Assembly: GCA_016788785.1 (NCBI GenBank)
Contig: JAEUSM010000002.1
Location: 42,821 to 106,820, forward strand
Reading direction: 5' to 3'
From: Candidatus Kapaibacterium sp.
GTDB taxonomy: Bacteria > Bacteroidota > Ignavibacteria > Kapaibacteriales > JAEUSM01
Length of the DNA stretch: 64,000 bases
The notes under the pieces are model-generated. The model was not told where the DNA came from, did not search any database, and worked only from the letters and a program-made list of their open reading frames with translations. This document shows, piece after piece, positions 18,746 to 28,293 of this stretch. The translations under genes were made by a program, and so were the position numbers. How positions within the stretch are numbered: position 1 is the first letter of the stretch; each line of letters begins with the position of its first letter.

Positions 18746-20371
18746 TTATTTTGATGCTCGAAGATCAAAAATATAGGTAAAGAGTGAATCATTGGGGGAT
18801 GTACCAACTGCATTGGTATAAATAGGATTAGCAAATGCACCCTGCATTTTTTTTGACAATTTACCTGCCAATTCTACATGAGGTTCATAGGCTATAAAAG
18901 CACCATTTTCATTTAGTTGAAGTCTATTCCCAATGGAAACTATGTAATAATCTATGGAATGTTTTTGTAAAACTTTATTTAGATTTTCTTCATTTTTAAT
19001 TGATTGAACCATTTCTTTATCTGCGACTAATCCTTCTACTTGTAAAACAGACTGTTGAATCAAATACGCCGTGATACCAGCTCTATCACCCATTGCAAAT
19101 CTACCTGTGATGCCTTTAGAATCTAAAAAATTGTTGATTCTTTTTGCTTCGTTATAAATTGAGGTTCTTTGTACTTCTGCTAATTGTTGTGTGGAATAGA
19201 TATAGACATCTTTGTTATAATTGTATGCAGAATATGCGGTATACAATACTCCAAAACCTGAAATACAAATGAACAACAATTTGGAATAATGTTCACGAAA
19301 CGTAGTGAGTTTTGAGAATTTTATCGTTGAAAATAAACATAACGCAAAAAATGCTCCAAGGTAATTAGGATATTGATACCACCACCATAAAGACACCCAA
19401 GGACTTCGGAATCCATTCCATAAAAGGAAAATACATGGAAAGAAAATGAAAATCCCCACAACCCAGCGGTACTCAGGCAACTGTTTTTTATAGCGAACAA
19501 ACCAAAGAATTAAACCAGAAATGATGAACAAAGCAGAAAGTTTGGAGCTGATACCTTCATTTTTGAATAGTAGATATTCTAAAGGTGCTACTTCGAAAAT
19601 AAATCCAGGTTTGGATAACGACTTCGCCATTCCTGATACAGGAAAGAGACTTCCAAACATAGTCACATTAACAACAAAGTACATCCATAAAGGTGTAAGA
19701 CCAATCAAAACCCAAAGTACAATGTTCCATGAAAAAGACTTATTCTGGATTGATTGTATGACGAAAACTATTCCTGCTCCAAACAACAACCAAGCTGTAT
19801 CCAATCTGGAAAGCAATAATGCGGCTGAGAGCAATCCAAATTTAAAAGAAATTTTGTTATTCCATTCTGATATCAAAGGATGTAATAAGAGATAATACCC
19901 CCATAAAAGAGCAATAGGAACGGCTAAAATCACTTCCATTCCAGTCGTATTCATTCGATTGATGCTGAGAATAATCAGCGCTGAAAATAGCGGAATATAG
20001 TATGATTCATTGGAAATTTTATTTCCTATTTTTGTGAGTAACTGAAAACTACAAACACTGCTAATACAAGCAATGAGAGCTATTGCAATAAAGAATTGAT
20101 CACCCACACCTTGAAATACGTAGATTATTCCCGAAAGAATCAGAAACCATAATGGATGATAGCCATTAGTAGAAGTGAAAGTATCAAAGGAAGAATGACC
20201 ATGGAGAGCGAGATTTTTAGCAGTAATGACATAATAATAAAAATCATCTTCGAACAAAGATATGTATCCATCGTTGTGAAAATAATATGCACCAAAAAAT
20301 CTTGCAAGAACTCCAATTAGTCCAATGCAAAGGATACAATAACTGATTATTGAAACTGCTTTTTTTCTCAT
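18746..20371 (-). CDS. Multi-pass membrane protein, glycosyltransferase-like (GT-C type)
   Basis: A 541-residue protein with about ten membrane helices. The first loop contains FEDDFYYYVITAKNLALHG, with the acidic pair typical of GT-C glycosyltransferases that use lipid-linked sugars, followed by TSTNGYHPLWFL. The C-terminal part is a soluble domain. The family is widespread but mostly uncharacterised. ATG 20371 is chosen over GTG 20410 because the latter lies inside the sodA terminator. It converges with the permease gene, 14 bases apart. Confidence 0.75.
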   Translation of the reverse strand: MRKKAVSIISYCILCIGLIGVLARFFGAYYFHNDGYISLFEDDFYYYVITAKNLALHGHSSFDTFTSTNGYHPLWFLILSGIIYVFQGVGDQFFIAIALIACISSVCSFQLLTKIGNKISNESYYIPLFSALIILSINRMNTTGMEVILAVPIALLWGYYLLLHPLISEWNNKISFKFGLLSAALLLSRLDTAWLLFGAGIVFVIQSIQNKSFSWNIVLWVLIGLTPLWMYFVVNVTMFGSLFPVSGMAKSLSKPGFIFEVAPLEYLLFKNEGISSKLSALFIISGLILWFVRYKKQLPEYRWVVGIFIFFPCIFLLWNGFRSPWVSLWWWYQYPNYLGAFFALCLFSTIKFSKLTTFREHYSKLLFICISGFGVLYTAYSAYNYNKDVYIYSTQQLAEVQRTSIYNEAKRINNFLDSKGITGRFAMGDRAGITAYLIQQSVLQVEGLVADKEMVQSIKNEENLNKVLQKHSIDYYIVSIGNRLQLNENGAFIAYEPHVELAGKLSKKMQGAFANPIYTNAVGTSPNDSLFTYIFDLRASK

Positions 20372-20387
20372 TGTAGCCACAAAGATA

Positions 20388-20426
20388 CTAAAAAAAAATA
20401 GCAATACCACTACTGATATTGCTATT
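20388..20426 (-). terminator. Terminator of sodA
   Basis: A perfect 10-bp stem AATAGCAATA (20397-20406) with 20417-20426, 10-nt loop, then eight T on the minus strand. It sits 26 bases after the sodA stop. Confidence 0.85.
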
Positions 20427-20452
20427 GAAAGTTTGAATACGATAAAAGTAGC

Positions 20453-21082
20453 TTATTTTATTGCTTCTTCATAGCGTGCATTGATACGATTCCAATCCAA
20501 CAAAGTCCAAACAGCTTCTAAATAGTCTTTACGAAGATTTTGATACTTCAAATAATAAGCATGTTCCCATACATCTAATCCAATAACTGGAATACCTTGT
20601 TGAATTTCCGGTAAGTTCATCAACGGATTATCTTGGTTTGGAGTTGATGAGATAAACAAATCCTTTGTTGTTGGATTAATACTCACCCAAACCCAACCAG
20701 AGCCAAATCTTCCCATACCTGCGGCGACAACTTGGTCTTTTACTGAATCTAACGATCCATATTGTGCAATCAGCTTGTCAATAATTGCTATCGATTTATC
20801 AGTAATGGGAGATAATGTAGAAGTTGGACTCAAAATATCCCAATACAATTCATGGTTATAATGACCACCACCGTTATTTCGAATTGCTGGAGTACTTAAT
20901 TCACTATTTGAATTACTAAAAATTTGTTCTAATGTCTGCCCATTATTATTCGTTGCTGCATTTAAGTTATCAACATACGCTTTATGATGTTTGTTGTAAT
21001 GTTTATCCATAGTAGCGGCATCAATAACAGGCTCTAAATCAGTTAGTGTATACCGTAATTCTGTTTGAGAAAATGATGACAT
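20453..21082 (-). CDS. sodA: Superoxide dismutase, Fe/Mn family, probably Mn type
   Basis: The enzyme converts superoxide to oxygen and hydrogen peroxide. In 209 residues the four metal ligands are visible: His28 (DKHYNKHH), His76 (GHYNHELYW), Asp169 and His173 (LDVWEHAYY). GGH before the second ligand block and a glutamine in the STPNQDNPL segment are features of Mn-type enzymes; metal use can still be mixed. No signal peptide, so cytoplasmic. Single-gene unit with its own terminator. Confidence 0.95.
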   Translation of the reverse strand: MSSFSQTELRYTLTDLEPVIDAATMDKHYNKHHKAYVDNLNAATNNNGQTLEQIFSNSNSELSTPAIRNNGGGHYNHELYWDILSPTSTLSPITDKSIAIIDKLIAQYGSLDSVKDQVVAAGMGRFGSGWVWVSINPTTKDLFISSTPNQDNPLMNLPEIQQGIPVIGLDVWEHAYYLKYQNLRKDYLEAVWTLLDWNRINARYEEAIK

Positions 21083-21148
21083 ATTTGTCTTTCACGAAAG
21101 TTTAAAATTTTGTCAAAAACACGTAGTAATTTTTTGAATATTGTGTTA

Positions 21149-22963
21149 CTATCTGGTAACTTTTTGAATTAGTATAGAAGAAGTGGTTGCAAGGTCTTTG
21201 GCACGTATGCCTTCTTCTAATTTTTTTTGTGATACCAGATAGGAACTTGTGTATCCCATTGACACCATAAACGAACGATGAATGGCTGGTTCTAAGTATT
21301 GATTGTTTCGAACCGGTGCAGTGAAAAAATCTCTTGGATTGATTTTTTTTACGGAAAAATTTGTATCAATTTCTTTTTTTGCAATTTGCAATACCAAACC
21401 TTGCGGAATTGCTTTGTATCCTTCTGCTAATCCATTTTCAGACTGAATCACTTCTGGAGTAGCAAAAACTACTTTACTTCCTGCATTTTCAATAATTGAG
21501 CGTAAAAGTACAATATACAAACGTTGTAATTTTGATGCCTCGAATGGTTTTTCATTTTCGAATAACGACAAATATGTTGTATATGCTTCAAATTCTTTTT
21601 GCGATTTTTTGTATACTTCTGGATACCACCGTTGTACCATTCTTGGATACCATGTGCGACGCAAGAGTTCCTTTTCAATCAAAACGATATCAGGTCTATA
21701 CCCTTCAATTTTTTGTTTATACATAAAAGCAGAACAAAAATAATCCCATTGCGATGAGAGAACAATACTGTTTTTGGGAAGCTGATCTGTGAGCATATAT
21801 GTATAATCATCTACTAAGGTATTGTTTTGCTGAGAAACATCTCCCCAAAACATTGCTACGCTACAACATGGAAGAATTACAACGACAAATGCAACCCATT
21901 GGTACTTCACACACCATTGCAATAGCGAAATTGAAGCAAAAATTGACACTATAACAATTGGAATTACAAAATAGGATTGAATATCAGGAATGCCATATGA
22001 GAAAATAAAGGGCAGTCCAATGATACTATAAACCAACACTAATAGAACAGTATGTTTATTTCTTTTCCAAAGGAGAAACAAACCTGCAAATGAAAGAACG
22101 ACTCCAATTCCCAATGTCGAAGTAAAAAGCTCTTTGAAAAAGTCACCCGAATTTTTTGTAAATGTTTCTGTCGATTCGAACATCCAAACTTGGAATTGTT
22201 TCCCTGTAATGTGATATATAAATGCATAAAAAGAGCGTGAAATTTCTCCCCAATTGAACGGTACTTCTGAAAAAGAACGTACAAATGGAACTGCAAATAT
22301 TGATAGTGCCAATAATGCCAAAAAAGCAAGTATGAAGAGTGGTTTGAAATTTTTGACTGTTTTATAATTATGTATAATGATGATACCATTCACTGCAATA
22401 GCAAAAAACATCATTGAACTATGGGTTGCAATTGCTAATATTGAAAGATAAGAAAGTACAACTGATGATTGAAATGATGGTCGTAAAGACCATTGAATAT
22501 ATGCCAAAAAAATACATGAAAATGCAAAGAACTGTAAACTGTATATTTCGACGAAAGTAGCAATATTCCACACAGATCTCGAAAAAGCAATGAGTAAAAC
22601 CATTGATACAGTTATAGCATTCCTGTACCAAGCATTATACTGTTCTGCTAATGTTTTCTCAACAAGTGAAATCACAGATAAATGTATTACAGAAATACCA
22701 GCAGAAATCAATGCCGCTGAGAATAAGTTTTTTGAAAAAACGGAAGAACTAACAATACTAACCAGCGAATTCCAAATACTTCCAAACAACATAAACATCG
22801 GTGAACCTGTTGGATGAGGTACTCCAAACGTAGACATCACGCCAAGTAACTCTCCATTATCCGTGAATACAATACCACGAGCAGTAGTTACTGTATAAAC
22901 AACAAAGGCTATACAACCACACAATAACGATACAAGATACTCTTGCAGAGTGAATTTTTTCAT
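21149..22963 (-). CDS. DUF2723-family multi-pass membrane protein
   Basis: A 604-residue protein with about eleven membrane helices and a soluble C-terminal part. Near the N-terminus FTDNGELLGVMSTFGVPHPTGSPMFMLFG matches the DUF2723 signature (TD.GEL...GIPHP.G.P). The family is common in Bacteroidota and is thought to be GT-C-like, similar to protein O-mannosyltransferases, with the conserved Asp-Glu near the catalytic site. Bacteroidota glycosylate secreted proteins, so an O-glycosylation role is plausible but inferred. Confidence 0.82.
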   Translation of the reverse strand: MKKFTLQEYLVSLLCGCIAFVVYTVTTARGIVFTDNGELLGVMSTFGVPHPTGSPMFMLFGSIWNSLVSIVSSSVFSKNLFSAALISAGISVIHLSVISLVEKTLAEQYNAWYRNAITVSMVLLIAFSRSVWNIATFVEIYSLQFFAFSCIFLAYIQWSLRPSFQSSVVLSYLSILAIATHSSMMFFAIAVNGIIIIHNYKTVKNFKPLFILAFLALLALSIFAVPFVRSFSEVPFNWGEISRSFYAFIYHITGKQFQVWMFESTETFTKNSGDFFKELFTSTLGIGVVLSFAGLFLLWKRNKHTVLLVLVYSIIGLPFIFSYGIPDIQSYFVIPIVIVSIFASISLLQWCVKYQWVAFVVVILPCCSVAMFWGDVSQQNNTLVDDYTYMLTDQLPKNSIVLSSQWDYFCSAFMYKQKIEGYRPDIVLIEKELLRRTWYPRMVQRWYPEVYKKSQKEFEAYTTYLSLFENEKPFEASKLQRLYIVLLRSIIENAGSKVVFATPEVIQSENGLAEGYKAIPQGLVLQIAKKEIDTNFSVKKINPRDFFTAPVRNNQYLEPAIHRSFMVSMGYTSSYLVSQKKLEEGIRAKDLATTSSILIQKVTR

Positions 22964-22971
22964 TTATATGC

Positions 22972-23006
22972 AAAAAAAAGCCCAGAAACTAACGAAAGCA
23001 CTGGGC
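22972..23006 (-). terminator. Terminator of the ATP-grasp gene
   Basis: Stem GCCCAG (22980-22985) with CTGGGC (23001-23006), followed on the minus strand by eight T. It lies 20 bases after the 23027 stop. Confidence 0.8.
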
Positions 23007-23026
23007 AGTTTGAGAATTTATAGTAC

Positions 23027-23962
23027 TTATTTTCCACTATTGATAAATGAACTCCAAGCATAACCATTTGGAGTTTTACGTCCTTCTAATGCCAACTCAA
23101 CTAAATACTGAGCAGCAGTATCCAACACCCACTCAAAATTTTCTTCTTGAACGGAAGTCCTTTCTGCATCAGGTGCAGGATTCAAAAAATCAATTGCATA
23201 CGGAATACCATCACGTACAGCAAATTCTAACGTGTCAAAATCATAATCTAAGGCTGTTACCAAACGAATACAATAGTCTTCTAACTGCTCTAATCGCTCT
23301 TTTGATGGCGTAAATGAGGCAACGTACCGTAAATGATGTGGATTGCGTGGTTCGTATGGCATAATTTTAATATACTTTTTCCCTATTGCATAGCAACGGT
23401 AATACTCGTCAAATTCGATTCCTTCTTGAAGAATCATCGTAATATCACCAGTTTGGTCATAAGCATCGAAAAACTCTTTTGGATTATCACATTTATACAC
23501 GTGTTTCCATCCACCACCATCATGAGGTTTTAAATATGCTGGGAAACCAACATAGTTGAATAATTCTTCCCAATTCAGAGGATAAATCATATTTCTCATC
23601 GACTCAGAAGTAGTTGATGGAGGATGATTTTTTGTTGGTAAAAGAACTGTTTTTGGGACAGGTACTCCTACTTTTTCCGCAATAGCACAATTGAAAAATT
23701 TATCATCTGCAGACCACCAAAATGGGTTATTCACAACTCTCACCCCTTGTAAAGCTGCAAATTTTAACATTGCTCTATAAAAAGGAATATCTTGAGAAAT
23801 CCTATCCAGAATGACATCATACTTTAATAAATCTTCTAAAGTAACACCGCCAGTTTTGATAAATTCAGCGGAAACTCCCTCTACTTCCAAGCTGTTTATT
23901 CGTGCTACGAGTGCTGGTGGGAACGTCTGTTCCATACCAAACAAGAGACCAATTGTTTTCAT
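23027..23962 (-). CDS. ATP-grasp-family protein
   Basis: A 311-residue protein with an ATP-grasp layout: an N-terminal Rossmann-like lobe (1-95), then a central domain with FPAYLKPHDGGGWKHVY (lysine and glycine-rich loop for ATP), a strand MILQEGI, and a C-terminal FDTLEFAVRDGIPYAIDFLNPAPDAE holding acidic metal-binding residues (E...N). The family ligates a carboxylate to an amine or thiol using ATP; the substrate is unknown. No biosynthetic partners are next to it. Own terminator. Confidence 0.78.
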   Translation of the reverse strand: MKTIGLLFGMEQTFPPALVARINSLEVEGVSAEFIKTGGVTLEDLLKYDVILDRISQDIPFYRAMLKFAALQGVRVVNNPFWWSADDKFFNCAIAEKVGVPVPKTVLLPTKNHPPSTTSESMRNMIYPLNWEELFNYVGFPAYLKPHDGGGWKHVYKCDNPKEFFDAYDQTGDITMILQEGIEFDEYYRCYAIGKKYIKIMPYEPRNPHHLRYVASFTPSKERLEQLEDYCIRLVTALDYDFDTLEFAVRDGIPYAIDFLNPAPDAERTSVQEENFEWVLDTAAQYLVELALEGRKTPNGYAWSSFINSGK

Positions 23963-24150
23963 AATCGTATCTTTAAAAAATGAGCTTTTTACATTCTAAT
24001 TCTTTCTAAGTGCAAATATAAACAATTATCTATTCCAATTAGATAATTTTCTAAAAATGTTCCAAAAAAACTTCAATTCTGTCTTTTTACACGAAATTCA
24101 AATTCTAAGTGTCGTTTGATTTTTTTGAATTTAATAGTAAGAACTACTAT

Positions 24151-24816
24151 ATGAAACAATGGGCAGAAGGTGTTTATTTACTTGGTACATTTGAGTTTTT
24201 TCAAACAGGATGTTGGATGTTAGTCAATGGTAAGGAAGCGGCAATTGTTGAATTTCCACCTTATACACCTGGTTTCAACGAATCACCAGCGGATCTTACA
24301 AAAAAGGTTACAGAGGAATTGGGTTTGACAATCAAATACTTACTTTGTACCCATACTCATCACGACCATTATAGTACTCGAACAATGCGTGAATTTCAAA
24401 ACCTTTTTCCCGATGCAGAATTTTATCTACAGACAGGTTTCAAAAATGAAGTTCGTTTACCTAATAAGAATGTTCATTTTTTTGATGAACAACAAGTTCT
24501 TTTTTTGGAGCAAGAACCTCTTATTTTGGAACATGCACCTAAACATTCTATGACAGATACTATGATTATTTTTAAAGGTTCTGTTTGTACTGGGGATTGG
24601 GAATTAAATACCTTGATTTCTTGTCATGACGACAAGCCTCGTTATGCGGTGAAAAAGGATGTGAAAATTCGTTCTATTGAAAAAATGGCACTATTCCAAT
24701 CAAAATATCACTATTGGATTCATACCATTTATTCTGCTCATGCAAATGATTTTAGAAAGGATATTGATTTTACAGCCTTAATGCAATCAACTCTTTCACC
24801 TTCGTTGCCATATTAG
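24151..24816 (+). CDS. Metallo-beta-lactamase-fold hydrolase
   Basis: A 221-residue MBL-fold protein. The metal motif HTHHDH is near residue 75, with a later GDWELN segment supplying the bridging Asp. The fold covers glyoxalase II, lactonases and many others, so the substrate cannot be named. ATG 24151 opens the conserved domain (MKQWAEGVYLLGTFEF); an upstream in-frame GTG at 24109 would add 14 residues with low support. It converges on the ABC-2 permease gene, 8 bases away, and ends in TAG. Confidence 0.8.
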   Translation: MKQWAEGVYLLGTFEFFQTGCWMLVNGKEAAIVEFPPYTPGFNESPADLTKKVTEELGLTIKYLLCTHTHHDHYSTRTMREFQNLFPDAEFYLQTGFKNEVRLPNKNVHFFDEQQVLFLEQEPLILEHAPKHSMTDTMIIFKGSVCTGDWELNTLISCHDDKPRYAVKKDVKIRSIEKMALFQSKYHYWIHTIYSAHANDFRKDIDFTALMQSTLSPSLPY

Positions 24817-24824
24817 AAGACTAT

Positions 24825-25646
24825 TTAATTACCAAAAGCAGCAAAATATCGAATTCCAACTCGGAAAAGTAGCATGTTCAATCCCCAAAGCACTACTAAC
24901 CACACAACTCCCAATGCGAGATAGAAGAGGTATTGATGAGGAGTTACACCTTGCGTGATAATCAGTGCTGGAGTTGAAGCCAAAAATTGGAATGGTAAGT
25001 AATTGAACATTGTTTCAAACACTTTTGGCAGTGCAGAATATGGCACTAAACTCCCTGAAAGGAACCATGTTGAAATGTCCTTTATTACATGGAATGTCCA
25101 TGTCTCATCTACCCAAAATGCTAAATAGGACAACAGTAATCCCATGAGAATATTCGCAACAATCCCTATGAGTATAAGTGGAAATGCAAGAAGAACATTC
25201 ACAATTGAAAACGAAACTGAGTAGTAAAGAAAAAATGGGGTTCCAAAGAGCAATAGTATCAGAATAGTTCCCACAAAGGTTGCGGTTCTTTCTGCAACAG
25301 AGGAAAAAATCACATAGCCGATGTGTGAAATTGGTTTGACGATATATTTGCTGATAGTTCCTAATCGAATTTCGTCAGAAGCTGACCGTTCAGCTTTTCC
25401 ACTCTTAGTAATCGAACTAATTATTCCTGCAATGGCAATATACACCAACAAGGAAAAATGGGTGAAGTTTCCTATTTGAATTGGTGAAGTAGATGATTCA
25501 TAAACGGCATTCCACAAAAACACCTGAACGACTACACCAATTGATACAGTAATGAATAACTGAAAAAGAAAGTTAAATCTATACTCTAAAGCAGAACTAA
25601 TCCCAGCCCTCAAAACAGCCAGATATTTTCGAATCAACTCTTTCAA
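24825..25646 (-). CDS. ABC-2-type transporter permease (DUF990-like)
   Basis: A 273-residue membrane protein with six predicted helices and a short cytoplasmic start. The middle block SGKAERSASDEIRLGTISKYIVKPISHIGYVIFSS and the later FLSGSLVPYSALPKVFETMFNYLPFQF are typical of ABC-2 permeases in the COG3694/COG4587 group. Such systems usually need a second permease and an ATPase, neither of which is adjacent. It overlaps the phosphofructokinase-like gene by four bases (ATGA), so the pair is co-translated. Confidence 0.8.
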   Translation of the reverse strand: MKELIRKYLAVLRAGISSALEYRFNFLFQLFITVSIGVVVQVFLWNAVYESSTSPIQIGNFTHFSLLVYIAIAGIISSITKSGKAERSASDEIRLGTISKYIVKPISHIGYVIFSSVAERTATFVGTILILLLFGTPFFLYYSVSFSIVNVLLAFPLILIGIVANILMGLLLSYLAFWVDETWTFHVIKDISTWFLSGSLVPYSALPKVFETMFNYLPFQFLASTPALIITQGVTPHQYLFYLALGVVWLVVLWGLNMLLFRVGIRYFAAFGN

Positions 25647-26650
25647 CGCAATGCCAATGCTAATTCTATAATTTCTTCTGGAATTGAAGAATGCGAGGTG
25701 TCAGCTTTGACAGCTTCCGATAATGGCAAGACAGTTGGCGGTTGACCCGTGTAAAATGCTGTATAAAAACCAGAATCGACATTATGGAACATAGCATCTT
25801 TAACCATTTTATACGCAACCCAACTTGCACGTAAAATATCCGTTACCGCTGTTTTTCCCCCACGTTGGAAATAACTCATATCAACAGTTCGTATTTCACG
25901 TTCTATATCTCTACGCTTGAAGATTCCTTCTAAGATAGAACGAATTTCAAGAATACTTTTTTCGTATGCTTCTGCAACTATGATACGAGTATCTCTATCA
26001 CGACCCTCTATCATAGTTGCCATTTTTTCAAAATCTATATCTTCACCCGGTTGAATCATATGTTCAGCTCCAGCTGCTATGCCAGAATACACCGCCAAAT
26101 ATGCACTTGCAGCACCCATTGATTTGATAAGATATACTCGTCTATGTGCAGAGGCAGTGTCGCGAATCCAATCTAACATTTCTAATGATTTATCTAATGC
26201 ACTATAAAATCCAATTGAGGATCCATAGTTGTTACACACATCATTGTCTATTGAACCAGGTGCAATAAGAATTTTCGTTTTATACCCTTTTTCTTTGATA
26301 ATATTATTGACTGTATTTGCTGCAGCAAGTGAGCCATTTCCACCACATACAAACAAATAGTCAATGTGATTATCGTGTAAATTCAGTGCAATTGATTCTT
26401 GCAAATCCTTACTTTTTTCTAAATTTGGTACACGTTGAGTGCCTAAAATTGTGCCACCAGTAAGTGAAATTCCTGCAACATCTAATCTGGATATTTTTTT
26501 GAGGTTATTTTCTATCGCACCTTTCCATCCATCGTAAATTCCCCAAACTGATGTTTCAGGTTTTAAAAAAATTGCAGTTCGTACTACTGCACGTAAAAAC
26601 GAGTTCATTCCTGGTGAATCTCCACCACCTGTCAGTATTGCAATTTTCAT
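25643..26650 (-). CDS. Divergent 6-phosphofructokinase-family protein
   Basis: The fold and length (335 residues) are those of PFK: ILTGGGDSPGMNSFLRA (6-21) binds nucleotide, GGTILGTQR (65-73) and IDNDV (134-138) are present, so the catalytic Asp of the IDND motif is kept. Three positions differ from classic PfkA: GGDGS is GGNGS (103-107), the Thr-Asp pair after IDND is missing, and MGRxxG is MGAAS (178-182), which loses the arginine that contacts fructose-6-phosphate. It may act on another sugar phosphate. It lies upstream of, and overlaps, the ABC-2 permease. Confidence 0.8.
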   Translation of the reverse strand: MKIAILTGGGDSPGMNSFLRAVVRTAIFLKPETSVWGIYDGWKGAIENNLKKISRLDVAGISLTGGTILGTQRVPNLEKSKDLQESIALNLHDNHIDYLFVCGGNGSLAAANTVNNIIKEKGYKTKILIAPGSIDNDVCNNYGSSIGFYSALDKSLEMLDWIRDTASAHRRVYLIKSMGAASAYLAVYSGIAAGAEHMIQPGEDIDFEKMATMIEGRDRDTRIIVAEAYEKSILEIRSILEGIFKRRDIEREIRTVDMSYFQRGGKTAVTDILRASWVAYKMVKDAMFHNVDSGFYTAFYTGQPPTVLPLSEAVKADTSHSSIPEEIIELALALR

Positions 26651-26746
26651 ATTATATCCAGTAAATTTTAATTTTTTTTCAATGAATACTTGAGACTTTT
26701 TATAACTATATCTATTTCAATGAAGTGACAATATCAATTAGTAATA

Positions 26747-28126
26747 TCATTGTTGATAATGTTGTAAATATTCTACACCCGATTTCCAAATATCGCCAGC
26801 ACCCATTGTTACAATAATGTCATTTGGCTTTGCTAATTCAATAAGTAGGGTAGTGATTTCTGCTTTGTTTTGAACATAATAGACATTACTATGTCCATAT
26901 TTTTTCGTTGCATTTGCTATCAATTCACCATCAACACCCTCGATAGGAAGTTCTCTTGCGGGATAGATGTCAGTAATTATTACAATATCGGCATCATCAA
27001 ATGATTTGCCAAAATCAGCATAAAAATCCCTTGTTCTTGTAAAAGTATGAGGTTGAAATGCAGCAATGATTCTATTGGTAGGCCAACCAGTTCTTGCTCC
27101 CTTAAGCGTAGCTTTCACTTCACTTGGATGATGTGCATAATCGTCAATAACCGTAACTGAATTTGCAGTACCTTTTTTCTCAAATCTACGATACACTCCT
27201 GCAAAATCTTGCATAGCTTTTTGCAATGACGCAAAAGGAATTCCCATTTCCAGTCCAACAGCTATTGATGCCAAGGCATTCAATATATTATACAAACCGG
27301 GAACATTTATTGTCACCTCACCACAAAGCTCCCCATTCTTCAAAACATCAAAAGTAGAAGTATGTTCTTTGTGACGAATATTTGCCACACGAACCATTGC
27401 GTGGCGAGATTCTCCATACGTAATGACCTTTTTCTGAATTGAAGAAAGAATTTCTTTCACACCAGCATCATCCAAACATACTACAGCAAAACCATAAAAT
27501 GGAACTTTATTTGCAAATTCAATGAATGCTTTTTTCACTTCATCGTATGTTCCATAAATATCCAAATGTTCTGCTTCAACATTCGTGAGAACCGCAATAG
27601 TAGGCGACAATTGCAAAAATGAACGATCATATTCATCTGCTTCTACAACAGTCCATTTTCCTTTGCCTAAGCGGGCGTTTGTTCCACCAAAACCACTTAA
27701 CTTCCCACCAACAATTACTGTTGGGTCAAAACTACCGTTCATAAGTGCTAATCCGCACAACGACGTTGTAGTTGTTTTTCCATGAGTTCCTGCGATTGCC
27801 AAACAGTAGTTCAATCGACTAACTTCTGCCAACATTTCTGCTCTTCGGAGCATGGGAATGTTTTGTTCTATTGCAGCTTTTGTTTCGGGATTTTGGTCAG
27901 GTTTCACTGCACTTGAATAAACAACAACTTCTGCACCAGCGACATTTTCTGCGGAATGTCCCAAATATATTACTGCTCCTTTTGCAGCAAGACCCTCGGT
28001 TACATCGGATTTTGATAAATCTGAACCACTTACTTTGAAACCCTGTGAAAGTAAGATTTCTGCAATACCTGACATTCCTATACCACCTATTCCGACAAAA
28101 TGTATATGTTGTACGCTTGAAAACAT
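26747..28126 (-). CDS. murC: UDP-N-acetylmuramate-L-alanine ligase
   Basis: MurC adds L-alanine to UDP-MurNAc in peptidoglycan synthesis. The 459-residue protein has HFVGIGGIGMSGIAEIL (9-25, UDP-binding lobe), the ATP P-loop GTHGKTTTT (113-121), EADEYDRSF and DDYAHHPSE, all standard. It stands alone, away from a division/cell-wall cluster. The start ATG opens directly on the conserved fold. Confidence 0.96.
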   Translation of the reverse strand: MFSSVQHIHFVGIGGIGMSGIAEILLSQGFKVSGSDLSKSDVTEGLAAKGAVIYLGHSAENVAGAEVVVYSSAVKPDQNPETKAAIEQNIPMLRRAEMLAEVSRLNYCLAIAGTHGKTTTTSLCGLALMNGSFDPTVIVGGKLSGFGGTNARLGKGKWTVVEADEYDRSFLQLSPTIAVLTNVEAEHLDIYGTYDEVKKAFIEFANKVPFYGFAVVCLDDAGVKEILSSIQKKVITYGESRHAMVRVANIRHKEHTSTFDVLKNGELCGEVTINVPGLYNILNALASIAVGLEMGIPFASLQKAMQDFAGVYRRFEKKGTANSVTVIDDYAHHPSEVKATLKGARTGWPTNRIIAAFQPHTFTRTRDFYADFGKSFDDADIVIITDIYPARELPIEGVDGELIANATKKYGHSNVYYVQNKAEITTLLIELAKPNDIIVTMGAGDIWKSGVEYLQHYQQ

Positions 28127-28293
28127 AGATTAAAAGTACTTAGATTTTAAAAATTGATTTTTTTATAGAACAAATTTACAAATTTTTTGGCTCTAAGTCA
28201 TCAATCCTAACAACAAAAAATGGTATATTTGAAGATTCTTTACAAATTAGTTTCTCTGTATTTACAGTCATCTTACTATCCAATCAGTTAAAT

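Noticed and set aside
20372..20410. GTG start at 20410 for the membrane glycosyltransferase-like gene
   Set aside because: This stretch forms the sodA terminator and its A/T tract; ATG 20371 gives a normal N-terminus.
26651..26746. Terminator after murC
   Set aside because: Only a weak, short stem near 26734-26760 that overlaps the stop region; no T tract.
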